From Pseudomonas paraversuta (GTDB lineage: Bacteria > Pseudomonadota > Gammaproteobacteria > Pseudomonadales > Pseudomonadaceae), in the NCBI RefSeq assembly GCF_904063065.1, contig NZ_CAJFCL010000004.1, positions 186,001-250,000 on the forward strand: 64,000 bases of DNA, written 5' to 3'. A model generated the notes under the pieces. It made no database searches. It saw nothing but the letters and a program-made list of their open reading frames with translations, and was not told where the DNA came from. The translations under genes and the position numbers were made by a program. Positions 38,779-48,119 of this stretch are shown one piece after another; the stretch's first letter is position 1; the number at the start of each line of letters is the position of its first letter.

Positions 38779-38791
38779 GTAGTAAAACTAC
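38779..38791. promoter_or_regulatory. Predicted GntR/FadR-type operator 2
   Basis: GTAGTAAAACTAC has the same half-sites as operator 1, with centres 52 bases apart, about five helical turns, suiting cooperative binding or looping. Confidence 0.6.
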
Positions 38792-38903
38792 ACAACGCCG
38801 GAATCAACCCTCCGGTCATCCAAGAATTTATGTCGTCTGCCCACAAGGCCAGTCGCAAACTCAGGCAACCGATTCTGGAAGCCTTTCCGCCCTGGAGCAA
38901 GCC

Positions 38904-41549
38904 ATGCAAGACCTCGATCCCGTCGAAACCCAGGAATGGCTGGACGCCCTGGAATCGGTTCTCGACAAAGAAGGCGAAGAACGCGCTCACTATCTGATGA
39001 CCCGTATGGGTGAGCTCGCTACACGCACCGGTTCGCAACTGCCGTACGCCATCACCACGCCATACCGCAACACGATTCCCGTTACCCACGAAGCACGCAT
39101 GCCTGGCGACCTGTTCATGGAACGCCGCATTCGCTCGCTGGTACGCTGGAACGCGATGGCGATGGTCATGCGCACGAACTTGAAAGATTCTGACCTGGGC
39201 GGTCACATCTCCAGTTTCGCTTCCAGCGCAACGCTGTATGACATCGGTTTCAACTACTTCTTCCAGGCTCCGACCGAAGAACATGGCGGCGACCTGATCT
39301 ACTTCCAGGGTCACACCTCGCCAGGCGTTTACGCCCGCGCGTTCATGGAAGGCCGCATCACCGAAGATCAAATGAACAACTTCCGCCAGGAAGTCGACGG
39401 TCAGGGCCTGTCGTCCTACCCGCACCCTTGGCTGATGCCCGACTTCTGGCAGTTCCCGACTGTATCCATGGGCCTTGGCCCGATCCAGGCGATCTATCAG
39501 GCACGCTTCATGAAGTACCTGGAAGCCCGTGGCTACATTCCTGCCGGCAAGCAAAAAGTCTGGTGCTTCCTGGGTGACGGCGAGTGTGACGAGCCGGAAT
39601 CCCTGGGCGCCATCTCCCTGGCAGGCCGCGAAAACCTCGACAACCTGATCTTCGTCATCAACTGCAACCTGCAGCGCCTTGATGGCCCGGTTCGCGGCAA
39701 CGGCAAGATCATCCAGGAACTCGAAGGCGTGTTCCGCGGCGCTCACTGGAACGTGACCAAAGTCATCTGGGGCCGTTTCTGGGATCCGCTGCTGGCCAAG
39801 GACGTCGACGGTATCCTGCAACGTCGCATGGACGAAGTCATCGACGGCGAGTACCAGAACTACAAAGCCAAAGACGGCGCGTTCGTGCGCGAGCACTTCT
39901 TCAACACGCCAGAACTCAAGGCGATGGTTGCCGATCTGTCCGACGACGAGATCTGGAAGCTCAACCGTGGCGGCCACGACCCGTACAAGGTCTATGCGGC
40001 GTACCACGAAGCGGTCAACCACAAAAACCAGCCAACCGTCATCCTGGCCAAGACCATCAAGGGTTATGGCACCGGTGCCGGCGAAGCGAAGAACACTGCG
40101 CACAACACCAAGAAAGTTGATGTTGAAAGCCTGAAGCTGTTCCGCGACCGTTTCGACATTCCGGTCAAAGACGACGAAATCGAAAGCCTGCCATTCTTCA
40201 AACCCGAAGAAGGCAGCGCCGAAGCCCGCTACCTGAGCGAACGTCGCACTGCACTGGGCGGCTTCGTCCCTCAGCGCCGCGCCAAGAGCCTGAGCATCCC
40301 TACCCCGCCACTGGACACGCTCAAGGCCATCCTTGACGGTTCCGGCGACCGTGAAATTTCCACCACCATGGCGTTCGTGCGCATCCTGGCACAGCTGGTG
40401 AAGGACAAGGACATCGGTCAGCGCATCGTTCCGATCATCCCGGACGAAGCCCGTACCTTCGGTATGGAAGGCATGTTCCGCCAACTGGGCATCTACTCGT
40501 CCGTCGGCCAGCTCTACGAGCCGGTTGATAAAGACCAGGTGATGTTCTACCGCGAAGACAAGAAAGGTCAGATTCTCGAAGAAGGCATCAACGAAGCAGG
40601 CGCCATGAGCTCCTTCATCGCCGCCGGTACTTCGTACTCCAACCACAACCAGCCAATGCTGCCGTTCTACATCTTCTACTCGATGTTCGGTTTCCAGCGT
40701 ATTGGCGACCTGGCCTGGGCCGCCGGCGACAGCCGCACCCGTGGCTTCCTGATCGGCGGCACCGCCGGGCGTACCACGCTCAACGGTGAAGGCCTGCAGC
40801 ACGAAGACGGTCACAGCCACATCCTGGCCAGCACTATCCCGAACTGCCGCACCTTTGATCCGACCTACGGCTACGAGCTGGCGGTGATCATTCAGGACGG
40901 CATGAAGAAGATGACCGAAGAGCAACAGGACGTCTTCTACTACATCACCGTGATGAACGAGTCGTACCAGCAGCCAGCCATGCCGGCCGGTGTTGAGGAA
41001 GGCATCGTCAAGGGCATGTACCTGCTTGAAGAAGACACCAAGGAAGCAGCTCACCACGTTCAGCTGATGGGCTCCGGCACCATCCTGCGCGAAGTGCGTG
41101 AAGCGGCGAAAATCCTGCGTGAAGACTTCAACATCGGTGCTGACGTATGGAGCGTTACCAGCTTCAACGAACTGCGTCGCGACGGCCTGGCCGTTGAGCG
41201 CAGCAACCGTCTGCACCCGGGCCAGAAGCCTCAGCTGAGCTATGTCGAAGAGTGCCTGACTGGCCGTAAAGGTCCGGTCATTGCCTCCACCGACTACATG
41301 AAGCTGTTCGCCGAGCAGATTCGTCAGTGGGTACCGGTCAAGGAATTCAAAGTGCTGGGCACTGATGGTTTCGGCCGCAGCGACAGCCGCAAAAAACTGC
41401 GTCACTTCTTTGAAGTAGACCGTCACTTCGTGGTGTTGGCAGCCCTTGAAGCATTGGCTGACCGTGGCGATATCGAACCGAAAGTGGTGGCTGAAGCCAT
41501 CGTCAAGTTCGGCATCAACCCGGAAAAACGCAACCCACTGGACTGCTGA
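38904..41549 (+). CDS. aceE: Pyruvate dehydrogenase E1 component (homodimeric type)
   Basis: An 881-residue E1 that decarboxylates pyruvate and acetylates the E2 lipoyl group. The TPP motif runs from GDGECDEPES (224-) to NCN (253-255); the N-terminus MQDLDPVETQEWLDALESV matches the family. Start 38904 is supported by GGAG upstream. aceF follows after 11 bases, forming aceEF. An E3 gene is not adjacent, so lipoamide dehydrogenase comes from elsewhere. Confidence 0.98.
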   Translation: MQDLDPVETQEWLDALESVLDKEGEERAHYLMTRMGELATRTGSQLPYAITTPYRNTIPVTHEARMPGDLFMERRIRSLVRWNAMAMVMRTNLKDSDLGGHISSFASSATLYDIGFNYFFQAPTEEHGGDLIYFQGHTSPGVYARAFMEGRITEDQMNNFRQEVDGQGLSSYPHPWLMPDFWQFPTVSMGLGPIQAIYQARFMKYLEARGYIPAGKQKVWCFLGDGECDEPESLGAISLAGRENLDNLIFVINCNLQRLDGPVRGNGKIIQELEGVFRGAHWNVTKVIWGRFWDPLLAKDVDGILQRRMDEVIDGEYQNYKAKDGAFVREHFFNTPELKAMVADLSDDEIWKLNRGGHDPYKVYAAYHEAVNHKNQPTVILAKTIKGYGTGAGEAKNTAHNTKKVDVESLKLFRDRFDIPVKDDEIESLPFFKPEEGSAEARYLSERRTALGGFVPQRRAKSLSIPTPPLDTLKAILDGSGDREISTTMAFVRILAQLVKDKDIGQRIVPIIPDEARTFGMEGMFRQLGIYSSVGQLYEPVDKDQVMFYREDKKGQILEEGINEAGAMSSFIAAGTSYSNHNQPMLPFYIFYSMFGFQRIGDLAWAAGDSRTRGFLIGGTAGRTTLNGEGLQHEDGHSHILASTIPNCRTFDPTYGYELAVIIQDGMKKMTEEQQDVFYYITVMNESYQQPAMPAGVEEGIVKGMYLLEEDTKEAAHHVQLMGSGTILREVREAAKILREDFNIGADVWSVTSFNELRRDGLAVERSNRLHPGQKPQLSYVEECLTGRKGPVIASTDYMKLFAEQIRQWVPVKEFKVLGTDGFGRSDSRKKLRHFFEVDRHFVVLAALEALADRGDIEPKVVAEAIVKFGINPEKRNPLDC

Positions 41550-41560
41550 GGAGAATTTTT

Positions 41561-43204
41561 GTGAGCGAACTCATTCGAGTACCTGACATCGGCAGCGGTG
41601 ACGGCGAAGTCATCGAACTGTTTGTAAAGGTCGGCGACCGTATCGAAGCCGATCAAAGCATCCTGACGCTGGAGTCGGACAAGGCGAGCATGGAAATCCC
41701 TGCTCCCAAGGCCGGCGTCGTCAAGAGCCTGAAGGTCAAGCTGGGCGACCGCCTGAAAGAAGGCGACGAACTGCTGGAGCTGGAAGTTGAAGGTGGCGCT
41801 GCAGCCCCTGAAGCACCAGCCCCTGCAGCGGCACCTGCCGCTGCAGAAAAACCGGCTGCCGCCCCTGCTGCCGAGGCCCCTGCGGCCCCGGCTGCAGCAC
41901 CTGCACAATCCACCGTCCAGGACATTCACGTCCCGGACATCGGCTCGTCGGGCAAAGCCAAGATCATCGAGATCCTGGTCAAGGCCGGCGATACCGTTGA
42001 GGCTGATCAATCGCTGATCACCCTCGAATCCGACAAAGCCAGCATGGAAATTCCATCGCCGGCCGCCGGTGTGGTTGAAAGCATTTCGGTCAAGCTGGAT
42101 GACGAAGTCGGCACTGGCGACTTCATCCTCAAGCTCAAGGTCGCGGGCGCTGCTGCGCCAGCGGCACCGGCCCAGGCTGCAGCTCCTGCTGCGGCCAAAG
42201 CTGAAGCGCCTGCTGCTGCACCTGCTGCACCGGCTGCCAAAGCTGCGGCACCAGCCCCAGCCCCGGCCGCTGCACCAGCAGCAAGCGGTGCCAAAGTTCA
42301 CGCCGGCCCCGCCGTGCGTCAACTGGCCCGCGAGTTCGGCGTCGAGCTGAGCGCGGTCAGCCCAAGCGGCCCCCATGGTCGTGTGATCAAAGAAGACGTG
42401 CAGGCTTACGTCAAAACCATGATGCAGAAGGCCAAGGAAGCTCCGGCAGCCGGTGCAACCGGCGGCGCGGGCATTCCTCCGATCCCGGTAGTGGACTTCA
42501 GCCGCTTCGGCGAAGTTGAAGAAGTGGCCATGACCCGCCTGATGCAAATCGGCGCGTCGAGCCTGCACCGCAGCTGGCTGAACATCCCGCACGTGACCCA
42601 GTTCGACCAGGCTGACATCACCGAGCTGGAAGCCTTCCGCGTCGCGCAAAAAGCCGTCGCAGAAAAAGCCGGCGTCAAGCTGACCGTACTGCCTCTGCTG
42701 CTCAAGTCCTGCGCCCACCTGCTCAAGGAAATGCCGGACTTCAACAGCTCGCTGGCGCCAAGCGGCAAAGCGATCATCCGCAAGAAGTACGTCAACATCG
42801 GCTTTGCCGTAGACACCCCGGATGGACTGCTGGTCCCTGTGATCAAAAACGTCGACCAGAAAAGCCTGTTGCAGCTTGCTGCCGAGGCCGCCGCACTGGC
42901 TGCCAAGGCCCGCGACAAGAAGCTCACCGCTGACGACATGCAGGGCGCCTGCTTCACCATTTCCAGCCTCGGGCACATTGGCGGCACCGGCTTCACGCCG
43001 ATCGTCAACGCACCGGAAGTGGCGATCCTCGGCGTTTCCAAGGCAACCATCCAGCCAGTCTGGGACGGCAAAGCCTTCCAGCCGAAACTGATGCTGCCTC
43101 TGTCGCTGTCCTACGATCACCGTGTGATCAACGGCGCAGCGGCTGCACGCTTCACCAAGCGCCTGAGCGACTTGCTGGGCGACATCCGCACCATCCTGTT
43201 GTAA
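41561..43204 (+). CDS. aceF: Pyruvate dehydrogenase E2 (dihydrolipoamide acetyltransferase)
   Basis: A 547-residue E2 core. Two lipoyl domains (Lys41 and Lys159, each in ESDKASMEIP) are joined by long Ala/Pro linkers (80-118, 196-244); a peripheral-subunit-binding domain lies at about 247-284 and the acetyltransferase domain at about 310-547 with SYDHRVING. His520 is catalytic; the residue usually Asp in HxxxDG is Asn524, as I recall for Azotobacter E2. GTG start with GAGGAG. Confidence 0.97.
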   Translation: MSELIRVPDIGSGDGEVIELFVKVGDRIEADQSILTLESDKASMEIPAPKAGVVKSLKVKLGDRLKEGDELLELEVEGGAAAPEAPAPAAAPAAAEKPAAAPAAEAPAAPAAAPAQSTVQDIHVPDIGSSGKAKIIEILVKAGDTVEADQSLITLESDKASMEIPSPAAGVVESISVKLDDEVGTGDFILKLKVAGAAAPAAPAQAAAPAAAKAEAPAAAPAAPAAKAAAPAPAPAAAPAASGAKVHAGPAVRQLAREFGVELSAVSPSGPHGRVIKEDVQAYVKTMMQKAKEAPAAGATGGAGIPPIPVVDFSRFGEVEEVAMTRLMQIGASSLHRSWLNIPHVTQFDQADITELEAFRVAQKAVAEKAGVKLTVLPLLLKSCAHLLKEMPDFNSSLAPSGKAIIRKKYVNIGFAVDTPDGLLVPVIKNVDQKSLLQLAAEAAALAAKARDKKLTADDMQGACFTISSLGHIGGTGFTPIVNAPEVAILGVSKATIQPVWDGKAFQPKLMLPLSLSYDHRVINGAAAARFTKRLSDLLGDIRTILL

Positions 43205-43212
43205 GCCACGCC

Positions 43213-43236
43213 CCGGCCTTCCCCAGGGAAGGCCGG
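43213..43236. other. Strong hairpin after aceF
   Basis: CCGGCCTTCCC-CA-GGGAAGGCCGG is a perfect 11-bp stem with a 2-base loop, nine bases after the aceF stop and without a T-run. It probably protects the mRNA 3' end ahead of the true terminator. Confidence 0.6.
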
Positions 43237-43276
43237 AGTAGCGCACAGTTTTCCGAGCGCCACGCTCGTACCTCAA

Positions 43277-43303
43277 CCCCGCCCGTTTGGCGGGGCTTTT
43301 TTT
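43277..43303 (+). terminator. Intrinsic terminator of aceEF
   Basis: CCCCGCC-CGTTT-GGCGGGG followed by C and seven T residues: a textbook rho-independent terminator 73 bases after aceF. Confidence 0.93.
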
Positions 43304-43342
43304 GCCCGCATTTTTTGCTGGCCAGCCGCTTCCCCCATAAAC

Positions 43343-43400
43343 CTGCGGGAGCCGGCTTGCCAGGGATGATTACAGCCTGCCGGCCCCTGAAGCCGGCGAG
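43343..43400. repeat. REP-like inverted pair before dipA
   Basis: GCGGGAGCCGGCTTGCCAGG and CAGCCTGCCGGC/GAAGCCGGCGAG form a degenerate pair of the GCCGGCTTGCC type also seen at 213-279. Confidence 0.55.
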
Positions 43401-43434
43401 TCATAAAAGCGTAACAGCCGACGGACAACCTGCA

Positions 43435-43458
43435 GCTATCGGCAAGCCTGCCGATAGC
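43435..43458. other. Hairpin in the dipA leader
   Basis: GCTATCGGCA-AGCC-TGCCGATAGC is a perfect 10-bp stem with a 4-base loop, 124 bases before the dipA ATG. It has no T-run, so it may be a regulatory leader structure or an operator dyad. The rest of the 43304-43581 gap shows no gene. Confidence 0.5.
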
Positions 43459-43581
43459 GACCTGAGCCTGCATGCTCACTTGTCAGCGTCGTGAGCTTGA
43501 TGCAACCTTGCCCCAGACCACCGACCGCAGGAACAGGGCGCCAGCCCGTGTGCAATCAGCATTTGTAAAGCGAGTGTCTTA

Positions 43582-46278
43582 ATGAAAAGCCAACCCGATG
43601 CTGCCCTGCGTATGGCAGCCGAGGTCGTGACCCAGTTACCCGTGCCCTCCCGGCTCGGCATGCTGCGTTTCGAACGGCTTAATGAAGCCAGCTGGGCACT
43701 GCTCTACCTGGACCCCCACTGCGAACGCCAGTTTGGCCTGCCAGCGGCAGAGCTGTGCGCGCTCACCGGCTCGCCCTATGCCAGCCTGATGGAGCCCAAG
43801 GCCCGCTACCAGCTGCATGACGCGATTGAACTGCAACTCAGGACCAGCCCCCACTACGTGGTGCATTACACCCTGCACACCCCCCAGGGCGCGCTGAACC
43901 TGATGGAGCTGGGCGAAGCTTACAAACAGCACAATCGGCACTTGCTGCGCGGCTACCTGCTGGTGGTCGAAAGCGCGGTCAACAGCGCACTGCCTGCTGC
44001 GCCGCCAGCCGGGCCCGAAACCCAGCACAGCCGCCTGCACATCGCCCTGGAGCTCAACCAGCGGGCCCAGCAAGAGCAACTCCAGCATCTGGAGCGGGTG
44101 CGGGCGCAACAGGATCTGATCCTGCTGCTGGCCCGCCACCGGTATAGCCAGCACAACTCGCTGCAAGAGGCAGCGGAACTGATTACCCGTAGCGCCTGCG
44201 AGATTTATCAAGTGGACGGCGCCAGCCTGTGGAACCTTGAAGGCAACCAGCTGCTGCCTATCTCTGCGTATCAGCGCGAAAGCCAGGCCTTTGTCGAGCA
44301 GGGAATTTTCGACGCCAGTGCGTTTCCGGACTATCTCGAAGCCCTGCACACCAGCCGCTCCATCGATGCCCAGAATGCCAACCATGACCCGCGCACCCGC
44401 GAGCTGATGGCGAGCCCGGGTCGACGCGATGCCAACGCCATGCTCGATGCCAGTATCCGCATCGACGGCCAGGTGGTCGGCGTGCTGTGCCTGGAGCAAA
44501 CCGGCAAAACCCGGGTCTGGCAGGCGGATGAAATTGCCTTTGCCGGCGAACTGGCTGACCAGTTCGCCCAAGTCATCAACAACCACAACCGGCGTACCGC
44601 CACCAACGCCCTGCACCTGTTCCAGCGGGCGGTCGAACAAAGCGCCAACGCTTTCCTGCTGGTCAACTGCATGGGAGTGGTCGAATACGTCAACCCCAGC
44701 TTTACCGCCATCACCCAGTACAGTTCCGACGAAGTGCAGGGGCACAAGCTGTCGGAACTGCCCGCACTGGAGAACCTCAGCGATCTGCTGTTTGATGCGC
44801 ACTCAAGCCTGAGCAAAGGCAATAGCTGGCAAGGCGAATTCAAAAGCCGGCGCAAAAACCTGGAGCCCTACTGGGGCCAGATGTCGATCTCCAAGGTCTA
44901 TGGCGACAACCGCGAACTGACCCATTACATCGGCATTTACGAAGACATCACCGACTCCAAACTGGCACAGCAGCGCATCGAGCGTCTGGCCTACACCGAC
45001 AACCTGACCAATCTGGGCAACCGCCCGGCGTTCATTCGCAACCTCGATGAGCGCTTCGCCCGCAACAGCACCACCCAGGTATGCCTGCTGCTGGTAGACA
45101 TCGACAACTTCAAGCGCATCAATGACAGCCTCGGCCACCAGACTGGCGACAAACTGCTGATCAGCCTGGCCAGGCGGTTGCGCAACAGCCTCAACCCCAG
45201 CGACAACCTGGCGCGCTTCGCCAGTAACGAATTCGCCGTACTGCTCGATGACACGGGCCTGGAGACCGGGCAGAAAATCGCCAGCCAGCTGCTGATGACC
45301 CTCGACAAGCCGATGTTCGTCGACAACCAGCTAATCAGCGTTACGGGCTCGGTTGGCGTCGCCTGCTCGCCCTTGCACGGGCGCGACCCGCAAACCCTGA
45401 TGCGCAACGCCGGGCTGGCACTGCACAAGGCCAAAGCCAACGGCAAGCACCAGGTGCAAGTGTTCACCGAAGCCCTGAACGCCGAAGCCAGCTACAAACT
45501 CTTCGTCGAAAACAATCTGCGCCGGGCCCTGACGCAAAATGAACTCGACGTGTTCTACCAGCCCAAACTCTGCCTGCGCAGCGGCCGGCTGCTGGGCATG
45601 GAAGCCCTGCTGCGCTGGAACCACCCGGAAAAAGGCATGATCCGCCCTGACCAGTTCATCAGCGTGGCCGAGGAAACCGGGTTGATCATTCCGATTGGCA
45701 AATGGGTCGCGCGCCAGGCCTGCCGCATGAGCAAACAGCTGGCCGGCGAAGGCCTGGGCAACCTGCAGGTGGCAATCAATTTGTCGCCCAAGCAGTTTTC
45801 CGACCCGGATCTGGTGGCCTCGATTGCCAGCATCCTCAAGGAAGAACGGCTGCCCGCCTCGCTGCTGGAGCTCGAACTGACCGAAGGCCTGCTGCTGGAA
45901 GCCACCGATGACACGCGCCTGCAACTCGATCAGCTCAAAAAGCTCGGCCTGACCCTGGCCATGGACGATTTTGGCACCGGTTATTCATCGCTCAGCTACC
46001 TGAAAAAATTCCCGATCGACATCCTCAAGATCGACCGCAGCTTTATCAATGACATCCCGGACAACCAGAACGACATGGAGATCACCTCTGCCGTGATCGC
46101 CATGGCCCACAACCTCAAACTCAAAGTGGTTGCCGAAGGCATCGAAACCGCTGCACAGTTGGCGTTCCTGCGCCGCCATCGTTGCGATGTGGGCCAGGGT
46201 TACCTGTTCGACCGCCCGATCCCCGGCAGCGAACTGGTGACCCGACTCAAACGCTATCCGCGTGGCCCCCTGGCCTGA
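43582..46278 (+). CDS. dipA: c-di-GMP phosphodiesterase DipA-like (GAF-PAS-GGDEF-EAL)
   Basis: An 898-residue multidomain signalling protein without obvious membrane helices. Order: N-terminal sensory region (1-130), GAF (about 170-335), PAS (about 345-465), degenerate GGDEF (ASNEF at 547-551) and EAL (Glu674 in MEALLRW, then [22 protein letters not shown] and KIDRSFI). The GGDEF site cannot be a standard cyclase, while the EAL residues look complete, so it should hydrolyse c-di-GMP, perhaps with GTP control. Length and position match PA5017 DipA, required for biofilm dispersal. The Shine-Dalgarno is weak. Confidence 0.88.
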   Translation: MKSQPDAALRMAAEVVTQLPVPSRLGMLRFERLNEASWALLYLDPHCERQFGLPAAELCALTGSPYASLMEPKARYQLHDAIELQLRTSPHYVVHYTLHTPQGALNLMELGEAYKQHNRHLLRGYLLVVESAVNSALPAAPPAGPETQHSRLHIALELNQRAQQEQLQHLERVRAQQDLILLLARHRYSQHNSLQEAAELITRSACEIYQVDGASLWNLEGNQLLPISAYQRESQAFVEQGIFDASAFPDYLEALHTSRSIDAQNANHDPRTRELMASPGRRDANAMLDASIRIDGQVVGVLCLEQTGKTRVWQADEIAFAGELADQFAQVINNHNRRTATNALHLFQRAVEQSANAFLLVNCMGVVEYVNPSFTAITQYSSDEVQGHKLSELPALENLSDLLFDAHSSLSKGNSWQGEFKSRRKNLEPYWGQMSISKVYGDNRELTHYIGIYEDITDSKLAQQRIERLAYTDNLTNLGNRPAFIRNLDERFARNSTTQVCLLLVDIDNFKRINDSLGHQTGDKLLISLARRLRNSLNPSDNLARFASNEFAVLLDDTGLETGQKIASQLLMTLDKPMFVDNQLISVTGSVGVACSPLHGRDPQTLMRNAGLALHKAKANGKHQVQVFTEALNAEASYKLFVENNLRRALTQNELDVFYQPKLCLRSGRLLGMEALLRWNHPEKGMIRPDQFISVAEETGLIIPIGKWVARQACRMSKQLAGEGLGNLQVAINLSPKQFSDPDLVASIASILKEERLPASLLELELTEGLLLEATDDTRLQLDQLKKLGLTLAMDDFGTGYSSLSYLKKFPIDILKIDRSFINDIPDNQNDMEITSAVIAMAHNLKLKVVAEGIETAAQLAFLRRHRCDVGQGYLFDRPIPGSELVTRLKRYPRGPLA

Positions 46279-46345
46279 CAACGACGTAACACTGGGGCAA
46301 ACTGCAGATCTTAATTCCTACAATCTGACTGAGAGGACTTGCAAC

Positions 46346-46996
46346 ATGGTCTTGCGCTCGGAAATCCTGGTGAATAAAAACGTGCTACCTACTCAAGAAC
46401 AGGCCCTGCCGGGCCGCGAAACGCCAATGGTGTTGCCGGACTACCACTTCGTACACAAAGACACCCCGCTGCTGGGCCCCTTTATCGGCAATGTCGGCTT
46501 TGCCATTTTCGGCCTGGGTTGTTTCTGGGGCGCAGAACGCAAGTTCTGGCAGCGTGAAGGCGTAGTCAGCACCGTCGTGGGCTACGCCGGCGGCTTCACC
46601 CCGAACCCGACCTACGAAGAAGTCTGCTCGGGCCTGACCGGCCATACCGAAGTGGTTCTGGTGGTCTACGACCAGGACAAAGTCAGCTACGCAGAACTGT
46701 TGAAAATGTTCTGGGAGCTGCACAACCCGACCCAGGGCATGCGCCAGGGCAACGACATCGGTACCCAGTACCGGTCGGTTATCTACTGCACCACACCGGA
46801 ACAGCTGGATGAGGCACTGGCCAGCAAAGCCGCATTCCAGGCCGAGCTGACCAAAGCTGGCCTGGGCACCATCACCACCGAAATCGACCAGGCCCCTACG
46901 GTCTACTTCGCCGAGGCCTATCACCAGCAATACCTGGCGAAAAACCCGGAAGGCTACTGCGGTATCGGTGGCACCGGCGTGACCTGCCCGATTTGA
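46346..46996 (+). CDS. msrA: Peptide methionine sulfoxide reductase MsrA
   Basis: A 216-residue enzyme reducing methionine-S-sulfoxide. The active site is GLGCFWGAE (Cys59), with resolving Cys205 and Cys214 in the tail [12 protein letters not shown]. It includes the N-terminal extension (about 50 residues) usual in gammaproteobacterial MsrA. Start 46346 has GAGAGGA upstream; earlier in-frame codons overlap the dipA end and are rejected. Confidence 0.97.
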   Translation: MVLRSEILVNKNVLPTQEQALPGRETPMVLPDYHFVHKDTPLLGPFIGNVGFAIFGLGCFWGAERKFWQREGVVSTVVGYAGGFTPNPTYEEVCSGLTGHTEVVLVVYDQDKVSYAELLKMFWELHNPTQGMRQGNDIGTQYRSVIYCTTPEQLDEALASKAAFQAELTKAGLGTITTEIDQAPTVYFAEAYHQQYLAKNPEGYCGIGGTGVTCPI

Positions 46997-47011
46997 GGTG
47001 ACACAAACAAC

Positions 47012-47074
47012 ATCGCGAGCAAGCTCGCTCCTACAGGTTTAGTTGATACCTGTAGGAGCGAGCTTGCTCGCGAT
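47012..47074. repeat. REPIN with perfect 27-bp arms between msrA and rlmJ
   Basis: The arms ATCGCGAGCAAGCTCGCTCC(TACAGGT) and its exact reverse complement are separated by nine bases (TTAGTTGAT). It lies between convergent genes and could end both transcripts. The perfect arms suggest a recent copy. Confidence 0.93.
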
Positions 47075-47093
47075 TGGTTTTGCCTGATGCCAA

Positions 47094-47930
47094 TTACTCT
47101 GCGATCAACCATTCCATCTGAAAGCCGCCCTGGGTCTGCCCCAGATGCTTGGCCAGCCACGGCATCAACTCACGCAGCTCTTCTTCCAGCCCCCACGGCG
47201 GATTGGCAATGGCCAGGCCGGAGCCATTGAGGCTGCCAGGGGTGTCCAGAGGGTGCACGAACAACTCGACCTGAAGCAATTTCGGCGCACCTGAACCTGC
47301 CAGGTCCTGATAGAAGCGACGCAACTGGCGCTTGTCCTTGATCGGGTACCAGATCGCCACCACGGTTTGACGCATACGGCTGATCGCATCTTTCAGCGAT
47401 TCGGCGCAGCGCTTCATCTCATCGAGCTTTTCAAACGGCGGGTCGATCAGCATCAGTCCGCGCTTCTCGGCCACTGGCAGCAGTGCCCGCGGCACATGCC
47501 AGCCTTCACCCAGATGCACCGCCACCCGCCGATCGCCTTTCATGTTGTCTTTGAGCAACACACCGTCTTCCGGGTGCTTCTCGTTCAGCAACACGCGATC
47601 CTGGGAACGGGTCAAACACCGCGCCAGCTCAGGCGAACCCGGGTAGTAGCGCAACTCGCCATCCGGGTTCATTTTGTTCAGCACCTGCATGTAATCGGCA
47701 GTCACCGCCGGCAAATTCTTCTTGCCCCACAACCGCGCAATCCCTTCCAGGTACTCACCCGTGCGATTGGCCTGGTCGCCCTTGAGGTCGTACAAGCCGA
47801 TCCCGGCGTGGGTATCGAGGTAGGCAAAAGGTTGATCTTTACGCGACATCAGGGCGATGAGGCGGGTCAAGACAATGTGTTTAAAGACGTCGGCGTGGTT
47901 GCCGGCGTGGAAGGCGTGACGATAGTTCAT
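47094..47930 (-). CDS. rlmJ: 23S rRNA (adenine-2030-N6)-methyltransferase RlmJ
   Basis: A 278-residue SAM-dependent methyltransferase. N-terminus MNYRHAFHAGNHADVFKH is the family hallmark; LIDPPFEKLDEM holds the DPPF catalytic motif of N6-adenine methyltransferases. It modifies A2030 of 23S rRNA before ribosome assembly is complete. Length is standard. Confidence 0.95.
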   Translation of the reverse strand: MNYRHAFHAGNHADVFKHIVLTRLIALMSRKDQPFAYLDTHAGIGLYDLKGDQANRTGEYLEGIARLWGKKNLPAVTADYMQVLNKMNPDGELRYYPGSPELARCLTRSQDRVLLNEKHPEDGVLLKDNMKGDRRVAVHLGEGWHVPRALLPVAEKRGLMLIDPPFEKLDEMKRCAESLKDAISRMRQTVVAIWYPIKDKRQLRRFYQDLAGSGAPKLLQVELFVHPLDTPGSLNGSGLAIANPPWGLEEELRELMPWLAKHLGQTQGGFQMEWLIAE

Positions 47931-48045
47931 GGTTGCTCCTGCGCAGGGGGCGAAGTTTACCCTGTGCAGCGAATAACGTCAGGGGTTAAGCCCGTGGCCG
48001 CGCCAAACGGTGCAGCCAGGCAGGGCCAGCGGTGCCGCGCAAAGC

Positions 48046-48083
48046 AAAAAAAAAGGCCCGCCTCCAAAGGAGACGGGCCTTTT
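48046..48083 (-). terminator. Intrinsic terminator of putP
   Basis: Read on the minus strand: AGGCCCGTCTCC-TTT-GGAGGCGGGCCT (one mismatch) followed by nine T residues, 37 bases after the putP stop. It also has a short T-run on the plus side. It insulates rlmJ from putP. Confidence 0.93.
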
Positions 48084-48119
48084 CTCAAGGCCGGCAGAGC
48101 TGGCCCTGGCTCAAAACAC

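Larger units (their letters stand above)
38520..38903 (+). promoter_or_regulatory. aceEF control region
   Basis: A 384-base gap between divergent glnE and aceE with no convincing gene. It is AT-rich for this genome (38600-38700) and holds the two operator palindromes listed separately. The aceE frame is open back to 38628, but that translation is unlike E1 and spans the operators. Confidence 0.7.

Noticed and set aside
38628-38903. N-terminal extension of aceE by 92 codons
   Set aside because: The extension crosses AT-rich control sequence and both operators, and family E1 proteins begin at MQDLDPVETQ.
38736-41426. 896-codon open frame antisense to aceE
   Set aside because: Codon-bias shadow of aceE; no recognisable domain, and it would overlap the operators.
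41423-43276. 617-codon open frame antisense to aceF
   Set aside because: Gly/Arg/Ser-rich translation is the reverse of the Ala/Pro linkers of E2.
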